Of a DNA stretch of 33,459 bases, positions 22,118 to 29,644 are shown in pieces. Source of the DNA: a virus; IMG/VR virus record IMGVR_UViG_3300030106_006901, positions 1-33,459 of that record. One strand, given 5' to 3'. Every line of letters begins with the position of its first letter. Position 1 is the first letter of the stretch. Below the pieces are notes generated by a model. It made no database searches. It was not told the origin of the DNA and saw nothing but the letters and a program-made list of their open reading frames with translations. Made by a program: the position numbers and the translations under genes.

Positions 22118-24111
22118 AGGTCACCTGCCCTCGGGATGCGGCCACCCTGTTCGACGAGCTTGGTTTCAAAACTCAAGCCCGACAGATGCAGGAAGGTCGG
22201 CTCGGTCACTTCAATGCGAACCTTAAAGCTCCAGCACGATACCGCATCGATGGCTTGTCGCCGCCAAAACGCTTGAGCACGCTGCAGGGTGTCGGTGCCG
22301 AGAACGAGAGCGCTCAACTGCTTAGAGAAGTCGATGCCGTGCAGCCTGAACGTGAACGACCTGCCGTTGATGCGGCGCTGGTTCTTCCACACCGTCACCG
22401 TCGCTGTGGCGTTGCTGGTTTCCAGAAGCCCCAGGATGATGCCCTGCAGGCTAAACACCGTGGGCCTGGCCATACGCAACCACGTCGTCTCGTAGACGTA
22501 CTTCTTGGCTGGGTTGGTCTGGTCAAGCACCTCGCGGTCCCAAACCCAAACGTCCTTGGTGTTCGGGCTGGTGTTTAGTCGCCCAGCGAACAGCAGCAGA
22601 TCACGCACATCGCGGGTCACGCACATGGACTGGATGGAGTACCCAATCTCGTACCGCTTCCACCCAACACCGTTGTAGGCGAGGATGTGGTTGCAGCGCT
22701 CGGTGCTGTCCAGCGCGACGGAGCAGTAGTAGGTGCCCTGGTACACCACCGCTGACGATTGCACCGCGCGGACGGGGTTCAACCGCTCCGTCTTCAGCAA
22801 CTCATGGTCGGTCAACAGCGGAACGAGCATGCCGTTGCGCGGGTCGTAGGTATGCCACCCGTCCTGGGTACGCCAAACCACGCGGGTGTCAGGTAAATGG
22901 CCGAGGGAACTCGCAGCCACGCATCCCACGGACTGCGAAATGGGGAGGCGCCGGAGTCCCTCGGCGTCGTCGATCACGGCATAAATGGACCTGCGAGTGA
23001 AGGCCCACAATTGACCACGAACGACCGCGAGAGCGGTGACGTCTCCATCGGGCATAGGCATCTGACGATGCGCTTGGTAGGTGCCTGGGAAGCCGGGGTC
23101 GCTCAGGTAGACGGTGTTTCCAGCGGCGACAGCAAGGCCGCCTTGGTAGGGCACCATGATCCCAAAACGCGGAGTCGGGATGATGTTGGGAATCGGCCCG
23201 CCCAGTTCGGCGTCCGAGTTGGGGTCGCTGTAGAACAGCGGACGTCGACCAGGAATGCGCTCAACTAAACGCACCTCGGGCCCCATGACGTGCTGATTGC
23301 CTGTTCGCACCAGACGGATAGCGGCGACCTTTTCTGGAGCCGACTCTCCTGTGGTGACCAAGAATTGCTTGAGCAGGTCGTCAACGCCGTAGGGATCTGC
23401 CACGTCCGGTGTGTTTTTCACCACCGCATACGGGTTAGCCTGTTGAATTTCAAGCCCAGCAAACGTCAACGTGCTGATGGGGCTTAGGTCACCGAAGTCG
23501 TCTTCGTATTGAACGCCCCAGCCCCAGTTGCCTTGCAGCAACGCACCGTACTGACCGTTAAGTGTGTCGCCAGCAGTTCCAACGCGCCCATGCCAAGAGT
23601 AGCCGTTCCAGTTCGGAGGGCGTTCAGCGTTGTTGCCGGGACGCGGACCATTCACCAGTGGTGCATCGGGACGCTGCCAGAAGCCCAGCAACTCGACGCG
23701 ACCGTCTGGCGTGATGATGCGCGGGTAGTCGATGCCGTTGCACCAGACGATGCGGTTGCCGACCACGGCAAACTGGTCTGGACCCCAGGCGCCCTGGTTC
23801 TCGTTGAGCCCCGTTTCGATGGCTTCCCAGTCGCGCTCCCAGCCTCGATGCCGATACAGCGTGGTGCCGGCTCGAGCAAGAAGCACCGACTGTCCGTCGA
23901 TGTCGGCCTGGAACACGCCGTGCATTTCGCCAAACGATGGCGATGCCTTCAACTCGTAGCGCACCGGGCCCCTGAGCGACCGGAGCGTGCCCTGCGGGGT
24001 TTCGACGAGGTTCTGAATGACCTCGGCAAGCGCAGTCGCTTGGTACTGGCTCTCGCTCTCGATGAGCGTGAAGCCAGGCTCGACGAGCTGCTTGTCGGCC
24101 CGGCTACCCAC
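22114..24111 (-). CDS. Beta-propeller tail nozzle candidate (tail tubular protein B-like)
   Basis: 665 aa from GTG at 24111. Repeated blade-like units with aromatic-Asp/Gly turns occur from about residue 60 to 480: VLLARAGTTLYRHRG, DQFAVVGNRIVWCNG, GGLAVAAGNTVYLSDPG, VVRGQLWAFTRRSIYAVI and CNHILAYNGVGWKRYE. Such short strands ending in YR/YLS/YAV with D-G are typical of the six- to seven-blade propellers in short-tailed phage nozzle proteins (T7 gp12 type). The last 170 residues are beta-structured. It lies directly downstream of the adaptor region, as in podoviruses. The fold is well suggested but the name is inferred. Confidence 0.65.
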   Translation of the reverse strand: MGSRADKQLVEPGFTLIESESQYQATALAEVIQNLVETPQGTLRSLRGPVRYELKASPSFGEMHGVFQADIDGQSVLLARAGTTLYRHRGWERDWEAIETGLNENQGAWGPDQFAVVGNRIVWCNGIDYPRIITPDGRVELLGFWQRPDAPLVNGPRPGNNAERPPNWNGYSWHGRVGTAGDTLNGQYGALLQGNWGWGVQYEDDFGDLSPISTLTFAGLEIQQANPYAVVKNTPDVADPYGVDDLLKQFLVTTGESAPEKVAAIRLVRTGNQHVMGPEVRLVERIPGRRPLFYSDPNSDAELGGPIPNIIPTPRFGIMVPYQGGLAVAAGNTVYLSDPGFPGTYQAHRQMPMPDGDVTALAVVRGQLWAFTRRSIYAVIDDAEGLRRLPISQSVGCVAASSLGHLPDTRVVWRTQDGWHTYDPRNGMLVPLLTDHELLKTERLNPVRAVQSSAVVYQGTYYCSVALDSTERCNHILAYNGVGWKRYEIGYSIQSMCVTRDVRDLLLFAGRLNTSPNTKDVWVWDREVLDQTNPAKKYVYETTWLRMARPTVFSLQGIILGLLETSNATATVTVWKNQRRINGRSFTFRLHGIDFSKQLSALVLGTDTLQRAQAFWRRQAIDAVSCWSFKVRIEVTEPTFLHLSGLSFETKLVEQGGRIPRAGDL

Positions 24112-24114
24112 GAC

Positions 24115-24627
24115 CTACTCGAGCAGTGCCGCGAGCAGTGCCTGCGGAACCTCGACGCCGGCACCTGCGATGTCGAACATTCCCAGTCGGTGCCACTGCT
24201 GCATGTTCGGCGGGCAGTTGGTAGACGACAAGCGGGCCACCGACGTGGTGGGCGGGATCACCGTCGCAATCCATCGACCGTTGCGGTTGACGTTGACGCC
24301 GACGACCTGGGCCACCTCGAGGCAGACCTTCTGCTGGACGCGGACGAACTTCTCGCCCGGCACAGGGACCGTGTCTTCCCACTGCTGCTTGCGCGCCTTG
24401 TCGGCGCTGGACCGCTGCTGGGCTTCCGCCTCGATGCGGTTGGCCTCACCCTTGACCTGCTTGCGCTTGTCACGCAGCTTGCGGCACTGCTGGAGGTAGA
24501 AGCGCTGTTCGTTGCCAAACGCCGCTCCGTCCTTCTCGCCGGCCTTTTCCCAGGCCTCCAACTCTTTGATGAGCTTGCCAAGGTCGCGGTCGCTGGGCGC
24601 CGCCATGCGGATTTGAGTCGTAGCCAT
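24115..24627 (-). CDS. Hypothetical virion-region protein with a helical hairpin
   Basis: 170 aa from ATG at 24627, chosen because GAGGA lies 5 nt upstream. A GTG four codons earlier also overlaps the preceding stop and is possible. Residues about 10-75 are long charged helices (DRDLGKLIKELEAWEKAGEK, then LQQCRKLRDKRKQVKGEANR), probably a coiled coil. The C-terminal part is mixed with a beta-type stretch (CLEVAQVVGVNVNRNGRWIA). No family recognised. Location between adaptor and nozzle candidates suggests a connector or tail-completion role. Confidence 0.55.
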   Translation of the reverse strand: MATTQIRMAAPSDRDLGKLIKELEAWEKAGEKDGAAFGNEQRFYLQQCRKLRDKRKQVKGEANRIEAEAQQRSSADKARKQQWEDTVPVPGEKFVRVQQKVCLEVAQVVGVNVNRNGRWIATVIPPTTSVARLSSTNCPPNMQQWHRLGMFDIAGAGVEVPQALLAALLE

Positions 24628-24635
24628 TGCAGTCC

Positions 24636-26081
24636 TCACACGGTTTTGAACGATTGCCCGTCGAGCGGATGCTTGTACCGTCGTCGGAGATTCCCTCGTT
24701 GCACAGAGCCTCCTCGCAGCTTGTTGGCAATGCCCGTCAGCTTCGGAAGCTCCATGTTCATGTACTGCGCAAGCAGGTCGCGCGCATCATCATGGTTCTG
24801 CTCGAGCTTCGCCATCTCCGACTCAACCAGCACCAGGAAGCTGTCGACAGCCCAAGCCTGGATAATTGGCGCGTCGGCGTCGTTGACCAACTCATCGGGC
24901 TCAACGCGAGACAGCATCTCGAGGAAGTAGCTCTGGTCGGGGTGCGGGTACACGCGCCAGCCGTGGTAGCCGTTGCACTGCTGCAGCCGCTGACGCATGT
25001 CGTACTGCGTGTTGCCTGACCAGGTGTAGGTGATCTGGCTACCCGGCACTTCGTCCAGCAGGTAGTAGATCTTGCCGGCTTCGACCTCGGGGTTGTTGAA
25101 CGACTGACCCGACGCTGCGGTCGTCGCCACATCCTCGATGGAGAGGTAGAGCCGGAAGTACCAGCCGCTGTGGTTCTCGCGAGCAAGGCCCGCTGGACCG
25201 TAGCTCCACTGGAAGTCGTCATCCACCAGCTTAATGTTGATGGCTTTGTGGTCGTCGGTGCCGTCATACACGGCAGACGCTGGCGACGGGCTGCTCTCAA
25301 ACAGGGGCTTGCGTAGACCGCTGCCGCTCTTGATGCTTGAGTAGAACTCTTGGTGCCCCAGGCAGCGCGTGACCTTGAAGGTGGCCTTGACGCGGTTGAC
25401 GGGACCGACCCAGTTGCTCTCAGCCTCGGTGCAGATGGGCGCGCGGTTTGGCGCTGGCACCTGGTACACCTCGTCGGGCCACATGTCCTCGGGCGGTCCC
25501 TTGCGGTCGTCCTGCCATCGGACCAGACCTTCGCCCCAGGCCCTGGCGCGCGTCACGCGGCTCAGTTGTCGGTTGGAGCTGTCCCAAACGGTGACCTTGG
25601 GAGCGGACAGCGTGTGCGCGGGCATCCACAACCACGGGGCGCTGAGACGCCACTCGAGGTTGGTTGCGGTGGGGTTGCCCCACGGCTCAATCAGTGAAAC
25701 GCGAACCTTGTTGCTGACCACCCAGAAATCCAGACATTGGCGAGCCGGATGCCATCGGCCAGCGCTGTCCTTGATTTCGATGTAGTACAGCCCGTTCCAG
25801 GTGCCATCGGTCGCAATGCCGGTGTAGCCCACACTGTTCTGAAACTCCAGAACCCAGGGGTCACCGCTCACGACGTTTGCTTTGAAGCCTTCCGTTGCGG
25901 AGTTCTTCTCGGGGTGTAGCTGTCCGTACAGCCGACGCGGAGTGACCCCGCGAGGGCAGTCGGTGACAAACCGCGTGTAGGCGCGCACTACCGCTCGGGT
26001 AGCACGCGCCTTCGCGGTGTCGGACGAGAGTTCCCAGGCTCGACGCTCGAGCCCGGCATCTCGGATTTCGCCGAGGTTCAC
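24636..26081 (-). CDS. Head-tail adaptor (tail tubular A-like) candidate with large insertion
   Basis: 481 aa from GTG at 26081; AGG lies about 5 nt upstream and the upstream stop is 10 nt away. The ends look like a helical adaptor: an N-terminal helix pair (residues 5-40, AKARATRAVVRAYTRFV) and a C-terminal helical bundle (about 400-455, APIIQAWAVDSFLVLVESEM, then LEQNHDDARDLLAQYMNMEL), as in gateway proteins that dock under the portal. Between them lie about 330 residues of beta-rich sequence (WNGLYYIEIKDSAGRWHP, then LEWRLSAPWLWMPAHTL). So it would be an adaptor with a large insertion, or a fusion with a tail or decoration domain. The assignment rests on helical ends and gene order. Confidence 0.45.
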   Translation of the reverse strand: MNLGEIRDAGLERRAWELSSDTAKARATRAVVRAYTRFVTDCPRGVTPRRLYGQLHPEKNSATEGFKANVVSGDPWVLEFQNSVGYTGIATDGTWNGLYYIEIKDSAGRWHPARQCLDFWVVSNKVRVSLIEPWGNPTATNLEWRLSAPWLWMPAHTLSAPKVTVWDSSNRQLSRVTRARAWGEGLVRWQDDRKGPPEDMWPDEVYQVPAPNRAPICTEAESNWVGPVNRVKATFKVTRCLGHQEFYSSIKSGSGLRKPLFESSPSPASAVYDGTDDHKAINIKLVDDDFQWSYGPAGLARENHSGWYFRLYLSIEDVATTAASGQSFNNPEVEAGKIYYLLDEVPGSQITYTWSGNTQYDMRQRLQQCNGYHGWRVYPHPDQSYFLEMLSRVEPDELVNDADAPIIQAWAVDSFLVLVESEMAKLEQNHDDARDLLAQYMNMELPKLTGIANKLRGGSVQRGNLRRRYKHPLDGQSFKTV

Positions 26082-26091
26082 TCCTACCTGA

Positions 26092-26586
26092 TCAGAACAG
26101 GTCGATGTAGGCAGTGGCGGCGGTGTTAGCGCCGACGGCAGCCCCCGTCACACCTGCGCCGTCATCGGTGGCGCCGCCAGCCTTGAACGCACCAGCGCTG
26201 GCGCCCGGCACGAACTTCTTGTTCGCCGCGACGCCGGCAGCGTCGCCAAGAATCTTGCCCCAACCCTTGGCAAGAACCCAACCGAAGTCGTTGATGGCAA
26301 ACGCCGACTGGGCGATACCGCCGGTCTTCAGCAGAGACGGGTCGTCAGCGCTGGGCACCAAGCGCATCTTGCTGGACGGTCCACCGGCAGCAACGATGCA
26401 GACACCTTCGCCAATCGCGACGGCAACGCCGGACTGCACGTAGCGCCAAATCTGGTGTCCGTTGGTGTAGTCCCAGACCTCGGCCAGCGAGCCGAGTTCA
26501 TGGATCTTGTCCGCTGCGCCGGCATCGCCGGGCTTGTTGATCGCGTTGCCCATGATGGGCTGGTTCAGCAGCTTTCCTCGAGGCAT
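26092..26586 (-). CDS. Capsid decoration/stabilisation protein candidate
   Basis: 164 aa. Its ATG overlaps the TAA of the capsid gene (TAATG), so it is probably coupled to it. The protein (MPRGKLLNQPIMGNAINKPG onward) is Gly/Ala-rich with short strands (VAVAIGEGVCIVAAGGPSS) and a small-residue C-terminus (GAGVTGAAVGANTAATAYID), as in small decoration or cement proteins found beside the major capsid gene in many phages. The frame stays open upstream inside the capsid gene, but those codons look like a shadow. Family not recognised. Confidence 0.5.
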   Translation of the reverse strand: MPRGKLLNQPIMGNAINKPGDAGAADKIHELGSLAEVWDYTNGHQIWRYVQSGVAVAIGEGVCIVAAGGPSSKMRLVPSADDPSLLKTGGIAQSAFAINDFGWVLAKGWGKILGDAAGVAANKKFVPGASAGAFKAGGATDDGAGVTGAAVGANTAATAYIDLF

Positions 26587-27650
26587 TAGGCCGCCCCTCC
26601 GGTGTAGGCGCCCTGAGCGGGCAGACGACGGCACATCCAGCCGCCCTGGAACGCAGCCTTCGCGACGAGTCCGTCGGCGTTGGCCACCTTGTCGGTAAAG
26701 TCGGAGAACGACCAGTCCTCGACGATGAACATCTCCCAGTGACGCATCGTCAGGATGTAGGCCAGACCGTCGCTGGCGTTGCCGCTGAAGACGCTGACGT
26801 CCAGCATCGGCTCGTCGATGACGGTGGCCTGACCCAGGACGTTTTCGGTCAGCAGCTTGTTGCCGCCGTCTTCCTGGTCGTTGATCAGCTGCAGACGGAC
26901 GCTGCCTTCCTTGTCGTCGTCGTAGTTTCCGAAGGTGTCGGAGTCCATGACGACCAGGTCGGGGCCCTTGCCGCGCATGCCGCTGTGGTGGGCACACTGA
27001 CGGTAGACCTTGCGAAGGGTCTTCTTGCCGGAACCACCGGACCAGTGGGCATCACCGAACTGGGTGTAGACACCGTTGGCCTGGCTACGGGACACGTTCT
27101 GAACGACGCCCGACTGGCTGCCGGGAGCAACGAAGCTGATGACGCCCGTGTCCAGACCGCGACCGCGACCGGTGGTGTGCTCGACGGACATGGTGAGGAA
27201 GCCCTCGAGGTCCGCAGCGTCCAGCACCAGGCTGTCGGTGGTGCCGCCCAGGATGAACTTGTTGAAGTCCATCGGGACGTACTCACCGATCTCCAGCACG
27301 TATTCGTCGATGAGCTTGAGCGCACCGTTGCGACCCTTGTTCAGGTTCGCCACCTTGATGGGGATGGTGCAGGGGACGACGATGCGTCCAAGTTCCAGCT
27401 CGTACTTGTCCTTGTTGGTGTACCGGGTCAGGTCCAGCGTCTCGTCGCCAGAGAAGATTCCGGTGCCCTTGGAGGGACTGCCCGTGCTGATGGGGCGGGT
27501 GGCGTAGGTGCCGTGGTGGTCGGTCGTGACCTTCGCCATCTTGCGCATGCGCTCGAAAACGTAGGCCTCCTGCGACAGCTGCTTCTCGAGCGGGCCGCGG
27601 AAGTCTTCCAGTTCAGCGTTGAGAATGTCAACGTCGAAAAAAGTCGCCAT
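26586..27650 (-). CDS. Major capsid protein (HK97-like)
   Basis: 354 aa from ATG at 27650 with GAGGT 7-8 nt upstream. The sequence shows the mixed alpha/beta plan of HK97-fold coats: an N-terminal arm with a helix (DILNAELEDFRGPLEKQLSQ, 8-27), a long E-loop-like part, a P-domain-like helical stretch (MRGKGPDLVVMDSDTFGNY, the common PDLVVMDS beta motif), then VIDEPMLDVSVFSG and the C-terminal LAYILTMRHWEMFIVEDWSF. Length, the PD-x-VVM-x-S motif, and position between scaffold and decoration candidates support this. It should be the most abundant virion protein. A promoter-like element and hairpin lie just upstream. Confidence 0.82.
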   Translation of the reverse strand: MATFFDVDILNAELEDFRGPLEKQLSQEAYVFERMRKMAKVTTDHHGTYATRPISTGSPSKGTGIFSGDETLDLTRYTNKDKYELELGRIVVPCTIPIKVANLNKGRNGALKLIDEYVLEIGEYVPMDFNKFILGGTTDSLVLDAADLEGFLTMSVEHTTGRGRGLDTGVISFVAPGSQSGVVQNVSRSQANGVYTQFGDAHWSGGSGKKTLRKVYRQCAHHSGMRGKGPDLVVMDSDTFGNYDDDKEGSVRLQLINDQEDGGNKLLTENVLGQATVIDEPMLDVSVFSGNASDGLAYILTMRHWEMFIVEDWSFSDFTDKVANADGLVAKAAFQGGWMCRRLPAQGAYTGGAA

Positions 27651-27662
27651 GAGATGTACCTC

Positions 27663-27707
27663 AAATGCGGAGGGGAGAGGGGGATTGGCTCTCGACCTGC
27701 CGCATTT
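27663..27707 (-). promoter_or_regulatory. Stem-loop in the capsid gene leader
   Basis: AAATGCGG (27663-27670) and CCGCATTT (27700-27707) form a perfect 8-bp inverted repeat with a 29-nt loop. It lies 13 bp upstream of the capsid start codon, in a 128-bp untranslated region. It could stabilise the capsid mRNA, mark a processing site or weaken readthrough from upstream. No T-run follows, so it is not a standard terminator. Confidence 0.45.
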
Positions 27708-27752
27708 AGTGCCGACCCGAAGGCTACCGGCGGCGCGGTGTCGCTTGAAGTG

Positions 27753-27782
27753 TGGTTAGCAAACCTCGTTGCGGACTGTCAA
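27753..27782 (-). promoter_or_regulatory. Candidate promoter for the capsid gene
   Basis: On the minus strand a consensus -35 box TTGACA (27782-27777) is followed after 18 nt by TAACCA (27758-27753) as a poor -10. It lies about 105 bp upstream of the capsid start, in the largest gap of the late operon. The TTGACA contains the TGA stop of the scaffold gene, so chance agreement is possible. Confidence 0.35.
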
Positions 27783-28579
27783 GATCTTCGCGTCTTTTGC
27801 CGCATCAAATCGCGCGGAGACACGTCGTTGCTGGGTCCACGCCGACGGACTTTTCCGCCGCCACCAGACGCCGCGCGGATGTCGGGGGGCAACGGTTCTT
27901 TTGTCGGTGCGGGCCTCAAGCCAAGCGCTTCAACAAGAGCGACTGCCTTCTCACGACCGTGCGTCCTAGCAAACTGCGCCCACGCCATGAGCCGCTCAAG
28001 GTCTGCTTCCTTGCGCGGATCGTTGTCGGGAATGTTTTCGTCGTCGAGCACCCAGGCGGCGTTCTCTTTCAACCACGACTCGTCTTCGTCGATGGCGCGC
28101 TCCGACTCCAGAGCTGCACGTTCAGCGTCGGCGCGCTCACGGGTAGTGCGAAAGTCGCGCAGCTCCGACAACTCGGACTCGAGTTTAGCGATTCGCTTTT
28201 CTCGTTCAGCAACGATGGGCTGCTCGTCGTCCTTCTTGTACCAGATGAGGTGGGCATCTCGGAGGGCTTGTTCCGCCTTCGCGGTCATGTCAGCGGCGGC
28301 TTTCTCGCGAGCCTCGATGTCCTTGCGACGGTCGGCCAAGCCTTGCACCTTGCTGTGCCAGCCACGTTCGAGGTTCTTGACCTTCGCTTCGTAGCCTGAC
28401 TTGACCGACGCCCGCCCGGCGTCATCCAAGCCGCTGAACCACGCTTCCTGCTCAAGATGGGCAGGCTCACCGGACCACGTCGGCTCGTCGGGTTCAGCTG
28501 GCGCTTCGGGTTCGGACGACTCGACCGCTTCCTCGGCAGGTGCTTCTTCGACGACCTCGTCGGGTTCGTTTTCGTACAT
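27779..28579 (-). CDS. Capsid scaffolding protein
   Basis: 266 aa. The layout is that of phage scaffolds: a very acidic start (MYENEPDEVVEEAPAEEAVE, about 1-40), a long charged coiled-coil region (about 60-190, VKNLERGWHSKVQGLADRRK, then REKRIAKLESELSELRDFRT), and a basic C-terminal tail (KVRRRGPSN, then RDLMRQKTRRS) suited to binding the coat protein. It lies directly before the major capsid gene. The ribosome site GAGAGGA precedes the ATG. Scaffolds assemble with coat into the procapsid and are later released or degraded. No protease domain was seen. Confidence 0.75.
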   Translation of the reverse strand: MYENEPDEVVEEAPAEEAVESSEPEAPAEPDEPTWSGEPAHLEQEAWFSGLDDAGRASVKSGYEAKVKNLERGWHSKVQGLADRRKDIEAREKAAADMTAKAEQALRDAHLIWYKKDDEQPIVAEREKRIAKLESELSELRDFRTTRERADAERAALESERAIDEDESWLKENAAWVLDDENIPDNDPRKEADLERLMAWAQFARTHGREKAVALVEALGLRPAPTKEPLPPDIRAASGGGGKVRRRGPSNDVSPRDLMRQKTRRS

Positions 28580-28597
28580 CGCAGTCCTCTCGTTGGT

Positions 28598-28933
28598 TTA
28601 CTCGGGCAGACCCAAGCGGTTGGGGTCGACGTCCATGTCGTCGTCCTCGCCCTCGATCTCCTCACCTCGCACTCGGCTGATGAGTTCCATGGCCAAACGG
28701 GGGTTCGCGTCGAGGCGCGACTTGACCGCAGCCATGTCCAGGCCCGACAGGTCGGGGTGGTCGCCAGCGGCTTCAAAGATGCGCTTCACCAAGTCCTCAG
28801 ACAGGCCCTCGTCCTTTTCGGGCTTGTCCTCCTCGGGCTTCATCTTGTCCTGCTTTCCAGCCATGATGAGGGCGATGCCCTCGCTGGGCGGCATCTTGCT
28901 GTTGTCGTTGTCGTACCCAATACCTTCAGGCAT
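28598..28933 (-). CDS. Small acidic protein before the scaffold gene
   Basis: 111 aa, not recognised. The start is at MPEGIGYDNDNSK; the gene overlaps the upstream gene by 8 bases. The composition is very acidic and low in hydrophobic residues (KQDKMKPEEDKPEKDEG, then EEIEGEDDDMDVDPNRLG), with a helical segment near LVKRIFEAAGDHPDLSG. It could be an assembly factor or an intrinsically disordered partner of the basic virion proteins nearby. Confidence 0.6.
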   Translation of the reverse strand: MPEGIGYDNDNSKMPPSEGIALIMAGKQDKMKPEEDKPEKDEGLSEDLVKRIFEAAGDHPDLSGLDMAAVKSRLDANPRLAMELISRVRGEEIEGEDDDMDVDPNRLGLPE

Positions 28934-29339
28934 TTGCGGCCTCCTGCTTTCGGCGTTTAATCTCGGCTCGGCGCTCGCTGTGGTCCTTCTCGCAGTAGCC
29001 AGCCTTGCGTCGATTCACGACGCCGCGATGCTTCCGCTCTTCCTTGCGAGCCTTCTTTTGCTTCTTGGTGCCACCATCAACGATGCCCACGCACTTGGTG
29101 CCGGTGTTCTGTTCGATGGCGCGGATGTGCGCATCACGCTCTGCCTTGGTGGTCAGAACGGTGTCGTCATCCAGACGAAGCGGGACAAACTCCGGGCCCG
29201 ACAAGCCAATGGACGTCCAGTTTCCGTAGAACGTCTCCATGGCTGCGGCGCCGCACTCTGAGCAGTCGACGAGCGTGCCGATGTGATTGGACACGACGTG
29301 ACCACACTCGCGGCACTTGTAGTCGTGAATGGCAGGCAT
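28926..29339 (-). CDS. Zinc-ribbon protein (FmdB-like N-terminus)
   Basis: 137 aa. The N-terminus begins MPAIHDYKCRECGHV (C9, C12) and continues to CSECG (C26, C29), the four-cysteine zinc ribbon of FmdB-type small regulators (MP-x-Y-x-Y-x-C-x-x-C-G). The middle is mixed (FYGNWTSIGLSGPEFVPLRL). The C-terminal 55 residues are strongly basic (KKQKKARKEERKHRG, then RRAEIKRRKQEA), pointing to nucleic-acid contact. FmdB-like proteins occur in many phages next to structural genes, without a proven role. The ATG overlaps the upstream TGA (TGATG). Confidence 0.7.
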   Translation of the reverse strand: MPAIHDYKCRECGHVVSNHIGTLVDCSECGAAAMETFYGNWTSIGLSGPEFVPLRLDDDTVLTTKAERDAHIRAIEQNTGTKCVGIVDGGTKKQKKARKEERKHRGVVNRRKAGYCEKDHSERRAEIKRRKQEAANA

Positions 29340-29635
29340 CAGGCGTCGTCCTCAAGCATTGCCGTCACCAACTCATCCAGGCGCTCGCTGCGCGTGGTTT
29401 CGTGGAGGTCAGCTTGCAAGCAACGGATTGGACCGCCCAGTTGCGTTGCAATCGTCATGCGTCCACTGTCGGGGCGCAACGTGCCAAAGCGCGTCGGATG
29501 GTCTGGGTGGTTCAACTCGACCCAGATTTCGGCGTCAAAGCCTTCAAACGCTCCGCACCTGAAGTGCCAGCCGTGCGCCTTGCAACCGTCGCTCAGTTGC
29601 TGAAGCACCGCTGCGGATGGCAGCCGTCGTTCCAT
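29339..29635 (-). CDS. Hypothetical small protein after the portal gene
   Basis: 98 aa, not recognised. It starts MERRLPSAAVLQQLSDGCKA with GTAGGAGGACTGC just before the ATG, a strong ribosome site. It is probably alpha/beta (HFRCGAFEGFDAEIWVELN, then TIATQLGGPIRCLQADLHE) with three scattered cysteines. It lies between portal and the zinc-ribbon gene, 9 nt after the portal stop. Confidence 0.6.
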   Translation of the reverse strand: MERRLPSAAVLQQLSDGCKAHGWHFRCGAFEGFDAEIWVELNHPDHPTRFGTLRPDSGRMTIATQLGGPIRCLQADLHETTRSERLDELVTAMLEDDA

Positions 29636-29644
29636 GCAGTCCTC

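Noticed and set aside
26587-26997. Frame of the decoration candidate continuing inside the capsid gene, possible frameshift fusion
   Set aside because: The TAATG overlap explains coupling, and no slippery heptamer was recognised by eye at the overlap.
26739-28394. 551-codon rightward frame opposite the capsid and scaffold genes
   Set aside because: Antisense to well-supported genes; no domain or ribosome site.
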